Shown one piece after another: positions 38,089 through 52,689 of a stretch of DNA of 64,000 nt. A program made the position numbers and the translations under genes. Numbering within the stretch: the first letter of the stretch is position 1; the number at the start of each line of letters is the position of its first letter. Under the pieces are notes generated by a model. It saw nothing but the letters and a program-made list of their open reading frames with translations, was not told the origin of the DNA and did no database searches. Source of the stretch: Annona cherimola (lineage: Eukaryota > Streptophyta > Magnoliopsida > Magnoliales > Annonaceae); contig CM059977.1 in assembly GCA_030490835.1 (NCBI GenBank), forward strand, positions 10,754,765-10,818,764. Direction: 5' to 3'.

Positions 38089-38172
38089 CAACCCTAACCC
38101 TAACCCTATTTGTAAAACTTCAACCCTAACCCTAACCCTAACTCTATTTGTAAACCTCAACTCTAACCCTAT
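38089..38172. repeat. Telomere-like CCCTAA tract inside the hAT element
   Basis: Three blocks of (AACCCT)n, each followed by CTATTTGTAAA-type spacer at about 34-38 base period. The motif differs by one base from the plant telomere unit CCCTAAA. It lies just inside the hAT left end and is likely a subterminal repeat, not a former chromosome end. Confidence 0.75.
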
Positions 38173-39554
38173 TTTTTGAAATTCGGGCTCGGGTTGAGTT
38201 TCGGGTTGACATTTTTCTATTAATATGTCTTTGTTACTCCTATATATATAGTTTTTATCACAAATTTATTGTATAAAAAAGTTTTAAAAATAATTTATTA
38301 TACGAAAGTAAGAAAAATTCAAATACCGCTTAAGAGTAGAAAGAAACCTGTTTTGAGCCTTCTCTTTGCATCAAGTAGAATAATAGTTGTATTTTGGAGA
38401 ATGCAGAAGTACGACCGCTTTTCATTCTGCAATTTAACACGAATATCACAACAATATACATTAATATTACTATCCAATTATAAGATAAACCTTATTATAT
38501 CAATTGCAATAAAATAAAATCATCCAAAAAGAACAAAAAAACAAGTCCAATAAGATTATATTAATTCAAGCATCAAACTCCAAATCACAACATCCAAGTT
38601 AAGTTTGAATAACCAAATTATAACAATACAACACAATAGAAATAAATATTTTTGTCTTCTATTGTTGTCTTCATTGCCCTTGTCTTGTGTTATTTTTTAT
38701 AATAAATAAAAATAATTAGAAATTAACTATATGAATTTCAATAGTTCTACTGGTTTTAGAGTAAGAATAAACTAATTCACAAATCAAAATATTAACCAAT
38801 ACATGTCAAGTTATCAATAGCCAACATAAACACAAATAAATGATATAATTTGTTTGTTTTTCTTGTTTGATATTTGTGGTGGGCCTTGTTTTTGTTTTCT
38901 ATTTGATAATTTTTTTGGTCCATAATTTTTAGTTAAAAGTGTATGGGTGAACACTACCAGTCGTGGACATCATATGGGTTGTCATTTTAATGTCTATCAT
39001 ATGGTTGTAACTTGTAAGATTCAATGATAGCTAACAAAATACCCAGATTTTTGTAAAAATCATGATTGCTTTCATTCATGGGAATTTAGAGAAATCAGAA
39101 ATGTTTTGACCAACTTGGATATTCGAAATAGAATGAGTTACTTGAGTTATAGCCTTCAGAGCATTGGATGTGATGACGGGATTTGAGGAATGTAATTGAT
39201 GATTTGAATAAGATTGAAATAATTCCTGCTGGGTGGTTCCTTTTCTTCTCTCCAGTTCAGATTACATTTTAGTCAACCCCATTATTTTTTTGGGATCAGT
39301 TTGAATCACCTATAAGTTATCTGAGCCAACATTTGTTACGTAGATCTGTAAAATGCGAATGATCCATTTAATGTTTAATCTTGAGACAGATTAGATTTTT
39401 CTTTGGTGAAATTCTTGTCTGCGTGTTTTGCCTCAAAGAAATCACAAATGGAAGAAAATATGAGACAACTTGGATCTACAAGCAGGGCATATTTTCAACT
39501 CCTTTTAATTATGATATTGCGGTTGAAGTTAGATGCCGAATGAAAGAAGATAAC

Positions 39555-40166
39555 AGGGAGCCGACGAACCGGGATTTGTGTTGTGAGCTGTTGGAGTGCT
39601 GCAGGGGATATTGATGGGTGTTGCCGTGTTGGGTGCTGCTGCTACTCTGGTACCGCAGCTAGGACGAGGTCGCCGATGTCGGAGGCGGAGGCAGAGAAGA
39701 AGGACATAGACAACCGCGCAGCTGAAAAATTACGGGCGTGTAAAAAACTGAAGGAGGCAGCCAGGAAGACGAGAGAAATGATTCGCCGGGATGCAGTTGC
39801 TGTGGGCGACTAGCCGGCTGTTAATGCGGCTGGAAGGATTTCGCTGTTGTCGGTTGGATTTTTGGAGGCATTCGCGAGGGCTGGAGCAGGATGCGGGAGT
39901 TGAGGAACTGGGATTTGTGCTGTGGGCTTCCGGAGTGCTGCAGGGGATATTGTTGGGTGCTGGGTGCTGCTGCTACATGGTGCCACAGCCGGGACGAGCT
40001 CGCCGACGTCGAAGGTGGTGAAGAAGGATCTGGACGAGAGAAGCGAATCGCAGTCGCCGGGATGCAATTGCAGCTGCTGTGGCCTGTGGGCGGCTAGCCT
40101 GCTGGAAGGATTTCACTGCCGGCGGTGGAATTCTCGAGGCCACGCGAGCTGGAGAGTGGAGACTGG
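39555..40166. repeat. GC-rich ~339-bp tandem duplication inside the hAT element
   Basis: GGGATTTGTG occurs at 39571 and 39910, each followed by GAGTGCTGCAGGGGATATTG, then a GTTGGGTGCTGCTGCTAC-like block, a GACGAG(G/C)TCGCCGA block and CGCCGGGATGCA (39784 and 40055). The second copy is shorter by about 70 bases. Several overlapping open frames (60-121 codons) exist but none matches a known protein. Confidence 0.75.
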
Positions 40167-40924
40167 AGAGGGCTGTGGGAAGATTGGCGGATTGCTGGAA
40201 ATTTTAGGGGGGAAAATCCGAAATCAAGGCACCCATTGCAGGAAAAATCCCCTTTATAATAGGTTTTTGAAATCGGGTTCGGGTTGAGCGGGTTAGGATT
40301 CTTATCAACTTGAAATCGAACCGATTTCAAATCGGGCTCGGGTTCAACCCGAAAAATCGGGTTTGGGCCGGAGAATAGGCAGTTCTAACACTGCCAAACT
40401 GCGGGTTCGGCGGGCCGGGTTCGGGCTGAATCCGGCCCAAGTTGCACCCCTAGTAATAGACGGATAAAAATAGAAAATTAAAATTGAGGAAATAGATTTA
40501 GAATTTAGGAAATATATACCCATTCTTAATAGATTATAAACGAGTTGATAGATTAATTAGGTTACTAAACAACTTAACGAGTTGTAAAATTTCAACCCTA
40601 AGCTATTTATTTATTTAAATAGTTAACAGGTAAGCGAATCATAAATTATTTATTAAAAAATCTGGACTCAAACCCATTTATAAACGAGTTGGATGAGTGA
40701 GTTGTTGGGTTGACTATAACCATTAGTACCACCAATTTTAACATTTTGTAAAATGTCAGAATTTTGCAAAATAAATATTGTGTGCACTGTAATAACGGTG
40801 CAGTTGCGCGTTGCACGTGAATATTTCTCATATATATAAATGAGCCCTACATGTTCATAAAATTGTAATCTACTCTACCAATTGTATTTAGAATTGCGTA
40901 TTCTATTACAATACCAATTTTCAT

Positions 40925-41370
40925 CCAAATCGGATATGTTTATAGGCCCCATTTGAAAATGGTATAAATTCAACGTAATAAAATAGTTTTATGTAAATAA
41001 CAACTTTAAAATAATTTTTTCAACATGTAAATCATTTACTATAAAATTTATATATAAAAAAATGATTGTATAAAGTTTTGTTGCATTCTAATATATGTGA
41101 GGTCTATTTTTGAGCAAATGTACTGCTGTTCCAGTGCAATTGTGCTGCACCGAAACAACTCTCTCTCTCTATATAATATATATATGTATATGAAAAGCCA
41201 TCGGGTGTGCAATCCATTATATTATTAAGATAAAATAATACATTATATAATCATTTGCTCATATAAAATCATGTTTTAAATGGTTTAATTGTTTAAAATG
41301 CTACTCTTTATGTTAAACTAGTTTATTACGTTAACTTTGCATCATTTAGATGAAACCTATGCATATGTTT
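40925..41370. mobile_element. Foldback element (degenerate long inverted repeat)
   Basis: The left arm from about 40935 (CAACGTAATAAAATAGTTTTA) pairs with the inverted right arm ending near 41365 (TAACGTAATAAACTAGTTTA). Pairing extends over roughly 100 bases per arm. The loop holds a (CT)n/(TA)n run near 41160-41190. Non-coding. Confidence 0.5.
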
Positions 41371-42689
41371 GATTCGAATGAAAATTAGTATACTAATAAA
41401 GTAAATGAATCAAAATATAATAGGTTGAGTAAATGTCCTATTCATGATCAACCCAACTCTTTTTTATTGATATATTTTACATCAATTTTAACTAATATTA
41501 CAATCAACCTCTAACATATTCTTATAAATTTCCAATAGAGACACATCATCTTTTATTTCTTAACTCGAGAGACTCACAAGCTCCCACATAATAGCCGACT
41601 CTCACACCACCGAGGAAATTATAATGCCCCACTCTAAGACAAGGGGGGTTCGAACACCTAGCTTAGCACTACCATGCCACCGGGTGTTACCACCAGGGGC
41701 ACGCGGCTGGTGGCAGTGAGCCCACTTTTTGAGTACAGTCCAGAAGCAAGAATATGCTTCCTCATGAATATTGATGGCCAAGCTCACATGTAGAAATCAA
41801 GGACAGCAACCAAGAGGCTGTTGATAATCGGTCACGGTCCTGTTTGATATGTTAATACAATTTCATAGAAATTATTTTAGTTTCACTTTATTAGTCAAAT
41901 AAAATATAAATTAAATAATGCAATCTATTTATATAAATCTACAAATAGATCTAGCGTTATGATTCTCCTTTGATTTTTTTAACTAAAAAAATTCTTTTCC
42001 AGGCCTAAACTATCGATACTATTCATCCATGTGTATTTGTTTATGATGAAAAAAATCGCACATTAAAAACTGTCTATATTATCTGTTTATTTTTAATTCT
42101 AATAGTTTTTTATTCACTCTCAGAAGTTATTACAATTTTTTTTTAATATTGAAAGTATTACAATGTTGAAATATACAAAATTTAATTAAAAATGTTCCCA
42201 TGAGCCAGCCAGCAGACAGACGAGACAGCCCATTTTTATCCATTTCACACACCAATCAGTTAGCCCACTTTATATCGCTCGTGAAGCGCAGAAATCATTT
42301 TTGTCGGCCCAATTTGGAACCCAATACCAAAGCCCGCTAATAGATATCTCAGAAGTCTCAATGCCCATCAGCAGCTCAGATAATTTCAGTTTTAGCCCTC
42401 CTCCGGCTCAGAGATTTATATCAGTTTTCGGCGCCAAAACCCGAGGATTTACTCCTTCCTATCCCATAAGAATCGTACTCCTCGGGATGCAATCAGAGGC
42501 TCGATGCACTGGCGCATAAGCCCTTTTTTTTTTTTTTTTTTTTTTCTTTCAATGGGTGTGTTGGAGAATGTTTTTATGCAGTCAGATGTATCGAAATTTT
42601 CATGGTTTTGATTAAATTTCTTCCAGATGCATTTGATAATTTGGATGTGTGAGTGTTTGCATGTATCATGTTGGGACCTATTCCAACAA
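41371..42689. other. Intergenic region containing one SINE-like segment
   Basis: Besides the SINE-like sequence at 41605-41800, no gene is recognised. A T-run lies at 42523-42546. The 72-codon frame at 42301-42519 has no known motif. Confidence 0.4.
41605..41800 (-). mobile_element. Probable tRNA-derived SINE
   Basis: On the minus strand a tRNA-like head reads GGTGGCATGGTAGTGCTAAG (A-box region) and then GGTGTTCGAACCCCC (B box, about 41645-41660). Spacing fits a Pol III promoter. Element ends are uncertain. Confidence 0.45.
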
Positions 42690-42884
42690 CATATAATTAT
42701 ATGGGTTCGGCTTCTATATAACTAGATTAAATAGAAATAATTTCATATAATTTTTTTTTATTTTTGATATATTGACGAAAAATCTAACCTATTTTTGTAT
42801 TTAATACTATTTGTTTTATTAGGCAATCAAGTTTTATCTAAATAAAATATGTATATGAACCATATGTGCTTAAAAATAGATATG

Positions 42885-44132
42885 TGTAGCACCCGCCGTG
42901 AGCGCTACGATGGGCGGAATGGTTTTCCGCGCTTTGGAAATTTGGATCGTATTGAATGAGTTTTCAATGTCTCCGAGGCAGCAGGGTGGGCTTAGTTTTT
43001 CTGCATCCACATGTGGTAAAACGCGTTAGGCTTCACGTTTTTTAGAAAGGTTGGCATATGAGTGTTTTCTCGCGAGTTTGGCAGTATAACGGCTAAGACG
43101 GGGCTTTCCGTACACGGATCAAGTCACAAATCCGGCAGCATAACAGCAGCGTATTATGCTGGAATCCGTGGACCCGCGTGCACCCGCCTTGCTGGGACGT
43201 TAACTCAAACACGCATGCAAAAATAAAGAAAAAACGGAGTCGCTACTGATCTTTAAAGGGAGATCAGCCCCTGTTTAATGAAATAAGGCACTAGTCGTAC
43301 AGAGTCCGGGTTTCGGCCTTTGGATTGAAGCAAATATAACAAAATCTGCCAACCCGAGGTGGTTTACACGACGTGAAAGGGGGGAAACGAAAGATATTTG
43401 AGAGAATAGGAGAGATGGAAATGGGGAACGTGGAAGAGAAGCTCGTAGCTTGGAGAGCGTAAAAAGCGAGACGCCGGGGCTTTGCTGCAGACTCCCGTCC
43501 TCCCCTCTGGGATGCCTCTCCAAGTGTGTCTTGAGGAGGGGGGGTGCACCTCCTTTTATAGGTGTTGGAGTGGGCTTTGGGCCACTTGGGGTCATGGACT
43601 TGGTCCATGAGCATGAACTTGAGGTGGGATCATGGGCCTTGGGCCATTTGAAGTGTTGGACTTGGTCCATAGGCTTGAGCTTGGAGTGGGAGCATGGGCC
43701 TTGGGCCATTTGAGATGCTTGGACTTGGTCTATGGGCTTGAGCTTGGTGGACTGAATATTGGTGGGCTAGAGCTTGGCTAAGCCCGTTGTTTTGGGTGGG
43801 CCGTTGTGGAGGCCCGATGGGTAGTTGTAGAGAAGCCTGCTTTCGAGGCTTGATGGGCTGCATTGTAGAGCCCATTTGCTGTGTCTGGTGAGTTGGATCT
43901 GGTGGGCTGCATTACGGAGCCCGTTGAGGTGGCCTGTAGGAGCTTCGCTCTTGTGGGCCGGATTTGGTTTTGTTGAAAAAGCCTGCTTTGAGGCTTGGTG
44001 GAGCTTTGCTCCCGTGGGCTGAGTTCGGAAGGGCCCGCTTAGCTTGCTTGAACTTCCTTTTGCCTTGAATTTGCTTGGGCTTAGATCCCTTTTATTTTAT
44101 CCATCTTTGGGCCCAATGGTGGGGTGTCAACA
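42885..44132 (+). mobile_element. Solo LTR with perfect 5-bp target duplication
   Basis: 1248 bases beginning TGTAGCACCCG and ending GGGGTGTCAACA (5'-TG..CA-3'), flanked by ATATG on both sides (42880-42884, 44133-44137). No internal retrotransposon domain lies inside or beside it, so it is a solo LTR from recombination between two LTRs. GC-richer than its surroundings. Open frames within it (for example 43275-43709 on -) are by-products of its repeats. Strand is arbitrary. Confidence 0.9.
43565..43755. repeat. ~62-bp tandem repeat within the solo LTR, three copies
   Basis: Units starting near 43571, 43631 and 43693 share GGGCC(T/A)TTGGGCCA, TTGGACTTGGTC and GGGCTTGAGCTTGG. Related GTGGGCTGCATT..GAGCCC words continue to about 43925. 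Confidence 0.75.
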
Positions 44133-44240
44133 ATATGTTTATTTATTTTAAATTTTAATAGATTCATTTATCTACATAATAATAATAATAATATAGAAGC
44201 ATTCCATTATATATGCATTCCTCGTTTGTGTTCGAAACTT

Positions 44241-45639
44241 CGAATTCATGAAGGCTACTTAATTTGAAGCTGACGTTCTGTGCTGGACCCAATATCATTG
44301 AAGTAGTTAACTGTATTTAAAGCTAATAAGATCTCATCTATTCTCATCTATGTGACGAATTTACTGTTTCTTCATATTAATTAAGCTCCATCTGACGTGT
44401 ATTATAAAGAACGATCAATCAAACCAATAAAAAATCATAAAGCTAACTGGAAAGAACCTCTAGAATCCAAAAAGAAAGAATAAAAAGCATTTGACACGGA
44501 TCTCTGATTAAAATATTCATGGTTCTGATCTATTTTGAAATTTTTTTTATTTCACAGATTAGCCATCTAGTCCTAATTATTTTTGGGATCACTAAAAATT
44601 GAATGTTTTCAATCGTTTACAAAGATCTATCTGGAAAAAAAAAAGAGCTTAGCTCACCATTAGAAGCGTTAGATGATAATGCTCCTGCAAGGGTCGGACT
44701 TTCATAAGTCCTCGAGGTCTGGGAACAATAGTTTTCCATATTAGAAATTTTAGTCACCTTCAATCCCTATCAACTTATTATCAAGATCCTCATGATTGGC
44801 TTTTGTCGGACCTTTTTTTTTTTTTTTTTTTTTGAAAAAAAAAAAGAGAGGTCCAATGACAGATTGACAGCTTGGTTGCTGCCCTTATTTTCTACGTTTG
44901 TCGAAGACGTGGGCCATTCATCAGCAAACAACTCACATGTGGAAGCTGGAACGTGTCTTTGGACTAGTTTGGTTCCAAGTCACCCACGTTAGTTGTATTC
45001 TCATCAGGTCTACAATCAAAATTTTATCTCATTCGATGAACGCTGTCAAATCATCATCGTTTAATTGGTTAATTTTAAAATTGAAAGTTTTTAATTTTAT
45101 TAATTATAATCATTAACAGATGATAATTCAACCTATAATATATTATTCATTATTTTCTCATAGCTTTGAAAAGTACATCAAGTACCATTAGTAATTCCTC
45201 ATACTTCTGCTCACATCCATAATTCCTCGTAATCCACTCAGCAGTCCTACCTTTCCTGTAAAATCCAACTAATCCTAAAAATTAGTAGTTAAGTATTGCG
45301 GATGTGAACGGGTTGGGTTGAGTTTTATTTCAATTCAACAAACCTGTTGTCTAAAATTCTTAACCCAACCCAATCCATCTTGGAGCTTCATCCAGCTAAC
45401 TTAATATATGTATTTATCGACTTTTGTTAATTTTAAAAATAAAAATATCAAATACATTTAAAAATGATCAAAATTCAGGGGCAAAATCTAAGTAAAGCCT
45501 ACACATTTATTTAAAAATATTTTGGACTGCCTACAAATTATGCCATCACTGCAAATTAGAAGTTATCCATGAAATCTTTATAATTTAATTTTTTTTTTTA
45601 TATTACAAATAAGTTCACCGAAAATAATAAGTTCCCACT
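44241..45639. other. Intergenic region
   Basis: No gene. A T-run followed by A-run forms a perfect simple hairpin at about 44811-44846. GAACGGGTTGGGTTGAGTTT at 45307 resembles hAT end sequence. Confidence 0.4.
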
Positions 45640-45745
45640 TCTTTAAGAGAAATCAAATGCTTCCATGGATAGGGATAGGGTTTGAACCCAAGTCTCCACA
45701 GTGCCTACTGCACTGCTTACCAATCAGGCAAATCTCAAGTGACTA
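45640..45745 (-). mobile_element. Possible tRNA-derived SINE
   Basis: The minus strand reads GGTAAGCAGTGCAGTAGGC (A-box-like) and then GACTTGGGTTCAAACCC (B-box-like). It is too short and diverged for certainty. Confidence 0.4.
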
Positions 45746-45814
45746 TATCTTTAAATTTTGAATATAAAATAATGAGACTAGATTTCGAATCTAAATTCCA
45801 CCCAACTTCCTACT

Positions 45815-46090
45815 TAAGGTATATTTGGTATTTGGCAAAGTGAAAAAAAATTCATATTTTATCTTACATGCCTTTCCATGTGATTCGACATCTTAATTAT
45901 TTAATTACCATACTTTTCTATTATCGTCATATTTCAATAATTTTCACATATTTTTAAATAATTAATTATCTGTTTTATCTTATTTTTTACTCTTAATAAT
46001 TATCCTTATTAAATCATATCACATACTCTTTTGAAAAAAAAATTTCTACAAATTTTTTTCCTTTTTTTCCCTTTTACTAAATGCATCCTT
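45815..46090. mobile_element. hAT-like MITE
   Basis: Left end AAGGTATATTTGGTATTTGG, right end inverted TTAAGGATGCATTTAGTAAA. The interior (TTTTCTATTATCGTC, ATCATATCACATACTC) matches the family described at 16477. Confidence 0.55.
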
Positions 46091-47187
46091 AATTCATCTC
46101 AAAGTTAACTTATGATTAGAGTTAGAGTTGGATTTTAGAAATAAAATGTGGAGTCGGAACGAAAGTTTACATAGTACATTTTTGCTAGGGTTGGCCTCAA
46201 CCGGCCTCTGCCTGGACCAGTCACTTGAGTTGCACTTGCACCTTAGCTCTTGACGTTCATAATGTTTTTCAAGCATGTGAACATTACAAGCTTCCTTTCG
46301 AAGAAAGACAAATTAGTTGCAGAACTTTATGCTAACAACTGCGACTCATCAACGCAGCATCTTCTTGTTTTTCTTGTAGAAAAGCAGATTCCCTGTCCCG
46401 ATTGCGGGAAAACCCTCCAATGAACGATGCATGATCAGGTTGATGTTTGCTATATTTGCTAAATGCTTTGCCCAAACGCCTAATTAACTAATGATAGACG
46501 AGTCTGATGATGTGCTTGTTTTCGACTCACTTCTTATTTTAAAAACGAAAATGTTCCCAATCACTACTAGTATTATTGATATATGAATAGACGTTCGACC
46601 TAACGGTCTAACATCCATGCATGCTCGTCCCTTTTCAAAGAAAAAGACCAATTTGCAGCAAAAGATCCTCCTTTTTTCAATCCACAGCACACGACCAACA
46701 TATTTTAGTCCCAAATTAAATTCTTTCATGCACTGTGAAATCATGCCACTGTAGGTATGATGGACGGGCTGGATTTCCAGAACCAGAGGCCGGATTTCTG
46801 CGGTAGCTGGCGACATGGTCATGCATGGGGATGTATAAAGCCATTATTTTTCAAGGCAAGATCACCCACATTCATTGCGAATTGCATGCGTTGATTGAGG
46901 GGCATAAAAAGGTTACGAATGATTGTTTTAGTGACCACAAGAGACAGATGAATAGGGAAATTGAGAATGATTGAGGCTAGATAAATCAATAAAGATTGCT
47001 TGCCAGTAGCCCCACTAACTAGCCACATTGGTTGCTTAGTCATGAGTGGAGGCGATTGACCGTCGGTGGACTACTGTTTGTGGCTGCAGAAACCATGGCT
47101 TGATTCTTATGTTATATGCATGTGCTAGTTAACTACATTTTTTGCTTTTTTTTTTTCCCCTGTTGAAATCTAGTTAACTGCACTTAC
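46091..47187. other. Upstream region of the peroxidase gene
   Basis: Intergenic and promoter DNA. Open frames at 46484-46822 and 46819-47043 on - have no known motif. Confidence 0.4.
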
Positions 47188-47195
47188 ATATAAAG
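47188..47195 (+). promoter_or_regulatory. TATA box of the + strand peroxidase gene
   Basis: ATATAAAG, 36-43 bases before the ATG, so the leader would be very short (around ten bases). Confidence 0.55.
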
Positions 47196-47230
47196 GATTG
47201 GAAAGTTTCGAAGCTGTCAGTTGAGAAGTC

Positions 47231-50580
<3,350 letters not shown>

Positions 50581-51194
50581 AAAAATGATTTATGGTCCGA
50601 GTTCGTTTGGGGTATTTGAATCTGGTAAATTTCCCACCAGGGTTTGATGTCTGAATGTGTGCAATGTGATTGATGTTTGAATCGTGATTCCTTTGAATTT
50701 TTCATGGACATATGGATCTGTATGGGAATGATTGTGAGTGAACTGTATACGGTTTGATTTGATTACGTGCTCTCTCTTTCTATTGGATAGTGGACCATCG
50801 CAGCTCACAAAGGCTGTTGAGGGACAACTCTTTTTCATGTTTTCCTGACCCTGAAAGTCCGTCGCCAGGTTTTTTTTATTCGTTCCGGGAAGTGATCAAA
50901 CACTTGTTTACATAGTTCTGTTTGGCAACGCGTGTTAAATTTAAATTCTCGTTTGGTTGAGCATTTCAGCTTTTTGCTTTTTATTCCACGCTTTTGGGGG
51001 GTAGTATTTTTTTTCCTGAAAGGATAAAACTCAAGAAAATAAGGTTTCCATTACAATACTAAGCGTCAATTTAATTTTTGAAAAGCAAAAACTAGCCCCA
51101 CAAAGCGCAGCTCAACGAAGCCATAGTTGAGCCCCCACTCATCCATCTACACTCGCCCATAATCCTCAAGCCCACTACCCCGAAGAAAAAACGA

Positions 51195-52680
51195 AGGTGC
51201 ATTACTTTTCTGTGTCTAGACGCCTCCTTTAGTGCGTCCTTCTTTTAATTTGCCCCATTGTGAATTTACACGAGTTGTGGTCTAGTGCACCTAGGTGCAC
51301 TTAGTTTTGTTGCACTTGGGGTGAAAATACTTATTTTTTAATATTTTTTGGAAATTTTTTTATACAATTGTTATTATAAGTGTTTTTAACATATGTATTA
51401 AATTTTATTATTTTTGGAGATCCCTAGACTTTTTTTTGATTTTTTAAAACAGTGACATTTTCATAATTTATTAATTAAAAAATGATATTTTTTTTAAAAA
51501 ATTCGAAAAAAATCTATAGATCTTTAAAAATGGTAAAATCTTAATACATGTTTTTTTTCGATTTATTTATATATACAAGTCATTTAATATTACAAATCAG
51601 CTCATGCACAATACTCACAATACGGAGGAAAGTCTATAACACCTTATCACTGGGGGGGAATTTAATACCTCCATCATAAGGGGGATGAGATTTGAACTCC
51701 GCCCGACAACAGTGTTAGATGCTTTACGACTGGGCTAAAGCCGTAAAAGCACTTAATATATATGTTAAATGTACTTATATTAAAAAACTTTTCAAAAAAA
51801 TAAAAGAAAATGAATTAAATACATCCGGTGCATTTAAAAATGTTCCTTACAAAGTTCATTTTCTTTTTATTCTTACCCACGTGGCCTACCTGCTATAGTT
51901 TTTGGTCTATTAATTTATCTTTAGTCATCTCATGCAATTTTTCAATATCAACTTTCAGTTATCCAATTGATGAAGCGCGATAACAACACCCTCGCTCCCC
52001 TCGATACACAAACTCCCAAGGTGTTCGACAATCGCTACTATCGAAACCTGTTGAGCCGGAGAGGCCTGCTCCACTCCGACCAAGAGCTCATGAAAAACGT
52101 ATTCTACTGCGACAGCGTGCACGGGTATGTGAATGACCCGAAGCTTCTTCAAGGACTTTGCCAACGCAATGGTCAGGATGGGGTATGTCAATCCTCTCAC
52201 AGGGGAAAACGAAGAAATCAGATTGAATTGTAGAAACGCCAATTTAAATTCGTGACTGCTTAGAAAAATAAATCATTGCCCGAGCTCGTTTTGGGGTATT
52301 TTAATCTGACAAATTTCCCACGAGTGTTTGATGTCTGAATCTGCTCAATGTGCGATTGTGCTTGATGTTTGAATCGGGATTCCTTTGAATTTTTTTATGG
52401 GGACTTGGATCAGTAACGGAAAGATTGCGGGACAACCCTATTTAATGTCTTCTTGCCGGAAGGCTTTTGATTCGTTCAGTGAAGTGATCGAACACCTAAA
52501 TTGATGCTATTTAAAATTGAAGCTACGATGATAAATTGAAATCTTCGTTTGGGTAAGCTTTGGGCTTTTGCTACTTTTTCTGTATTTTTGTGATAAATTA
52601 GGGAACAAAAGCACATAATCTATTTCAAAAGCTAGCCCTACGAAGCTAAGCCAAATGACACCATGGTTGTCCCCCAACAT
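51195..52680 (+). pseudogene. Broken tandem partial copy of the + strand peroxidase
   Basis: Starts in sequence matching intron 2 of the upstream gene: GGTGCATTACTTTTCTGTG at about 51195 against GGTGCATTTCC-ATTCTGTG at 49359. A foldback element follows (51245-51850), then the 3' end of intron 2 (51870-51958, ending ACTTTCAG). Exon 3, intron 3 and the first part of exon 4 are missing. Exon 4 homology resumes about 51975 (CCCCTCGATACACAAACTCC) and runs through the stop region and the 3' flank to about 52680. A 2-base deletion after VNDPK (about 52142) shifts the frame. Both catalytic His regions are absent, so it cannot be a working peroxidase. Exons 1 and 2 were probably never copied. Confidence 0.88.
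51245..51850. mobile_element. Foldback element copy carrying a nested SINE
   Basis: The left end CTAGTGCACCTAGGTGCAC and interior TTTTTGGAGATCCCTAGACTT match the foldback at 54616-55080. The right arm (51770-51850) is more decayed. A minus-strand SINE-like insert at about 51595-51755 has A-box-like TTAGCCCAGTCGTAAAGC and B-box-like GGAGTTCAAATCTC. Flanking CATTTAATATTA/CACTTAATATAT may be its target duplication. Confidence 0.6.
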
Positions 52681-52689
52681 GGGAGAGAG

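Larger units (their letters stand above)
38050..40452. mobile_element. Non-autonomous hAT element with perfect 8-bp target duplication
   Basis: 2403 bases bounded by TAGGGGTGTAACTCGGGC and inverted TAGGGGTGCAACTTGGGC (16 of 18 identical), and flanked by GTAATAGA on both sides (38042-38049, 40453-40460). Eight-base duplications and a TAGGGGTG terminus are hallmarks of hAT transposons. Both subterminal regions are rich in CGGGTT/CGGGCTCGGG words. The interior carries a telomere-like tract and a GC-rich tandem duplication. No transposase domain was found. Confidence 0.9.
37494..40735. mobile_element. Outer hAT-like element, split by a second hAT element
   Basis: The left part (37494-38049) and right part (40461-40735) are inverted relative to the element at 59010-60075. 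CTAATATATTTATTAACACA pairs with the reverse of the right end there, and the right end reads, inverted, ACTAATGGTTATAGTCAACC against TTAATGGTTATGGTTAACTC at 59020. Its own target duplication was not resolved. No transposase is seen. Confidence 0.6.
42690..44240. mobile_element. MITE split by a solo LTR
   Basis: The left part (TATTTAATACTATTTGTTTTATTAGG, then TGTGCTTAAAAATAG near 42865) matches the foldback MITE at 10900-11000, and MITE-like A+T sequence resumes after the LTR at 44138. Outer ends are approximate. Confidence 0.45.

Noticed and set aside
38089..38172. Former chromosome end (interstitial telomere)
   Set aside because: The tract is short, degenerate, interrupted by spacers and located inside a transposon terminus.
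43275..43709. Open frame of 144 codons on the minus strand
   Set aside because: It lies wholly in the solo LTR and follows its tandem repeats; no family resemblance.
51967..52233. Open frame of 88 codons resembling peroxidase exon 4
   Set aside because: It lacks exons 1-3, both catalytic His regions and the signal peptide, and has a frameshift; annotated as a pseudogene.
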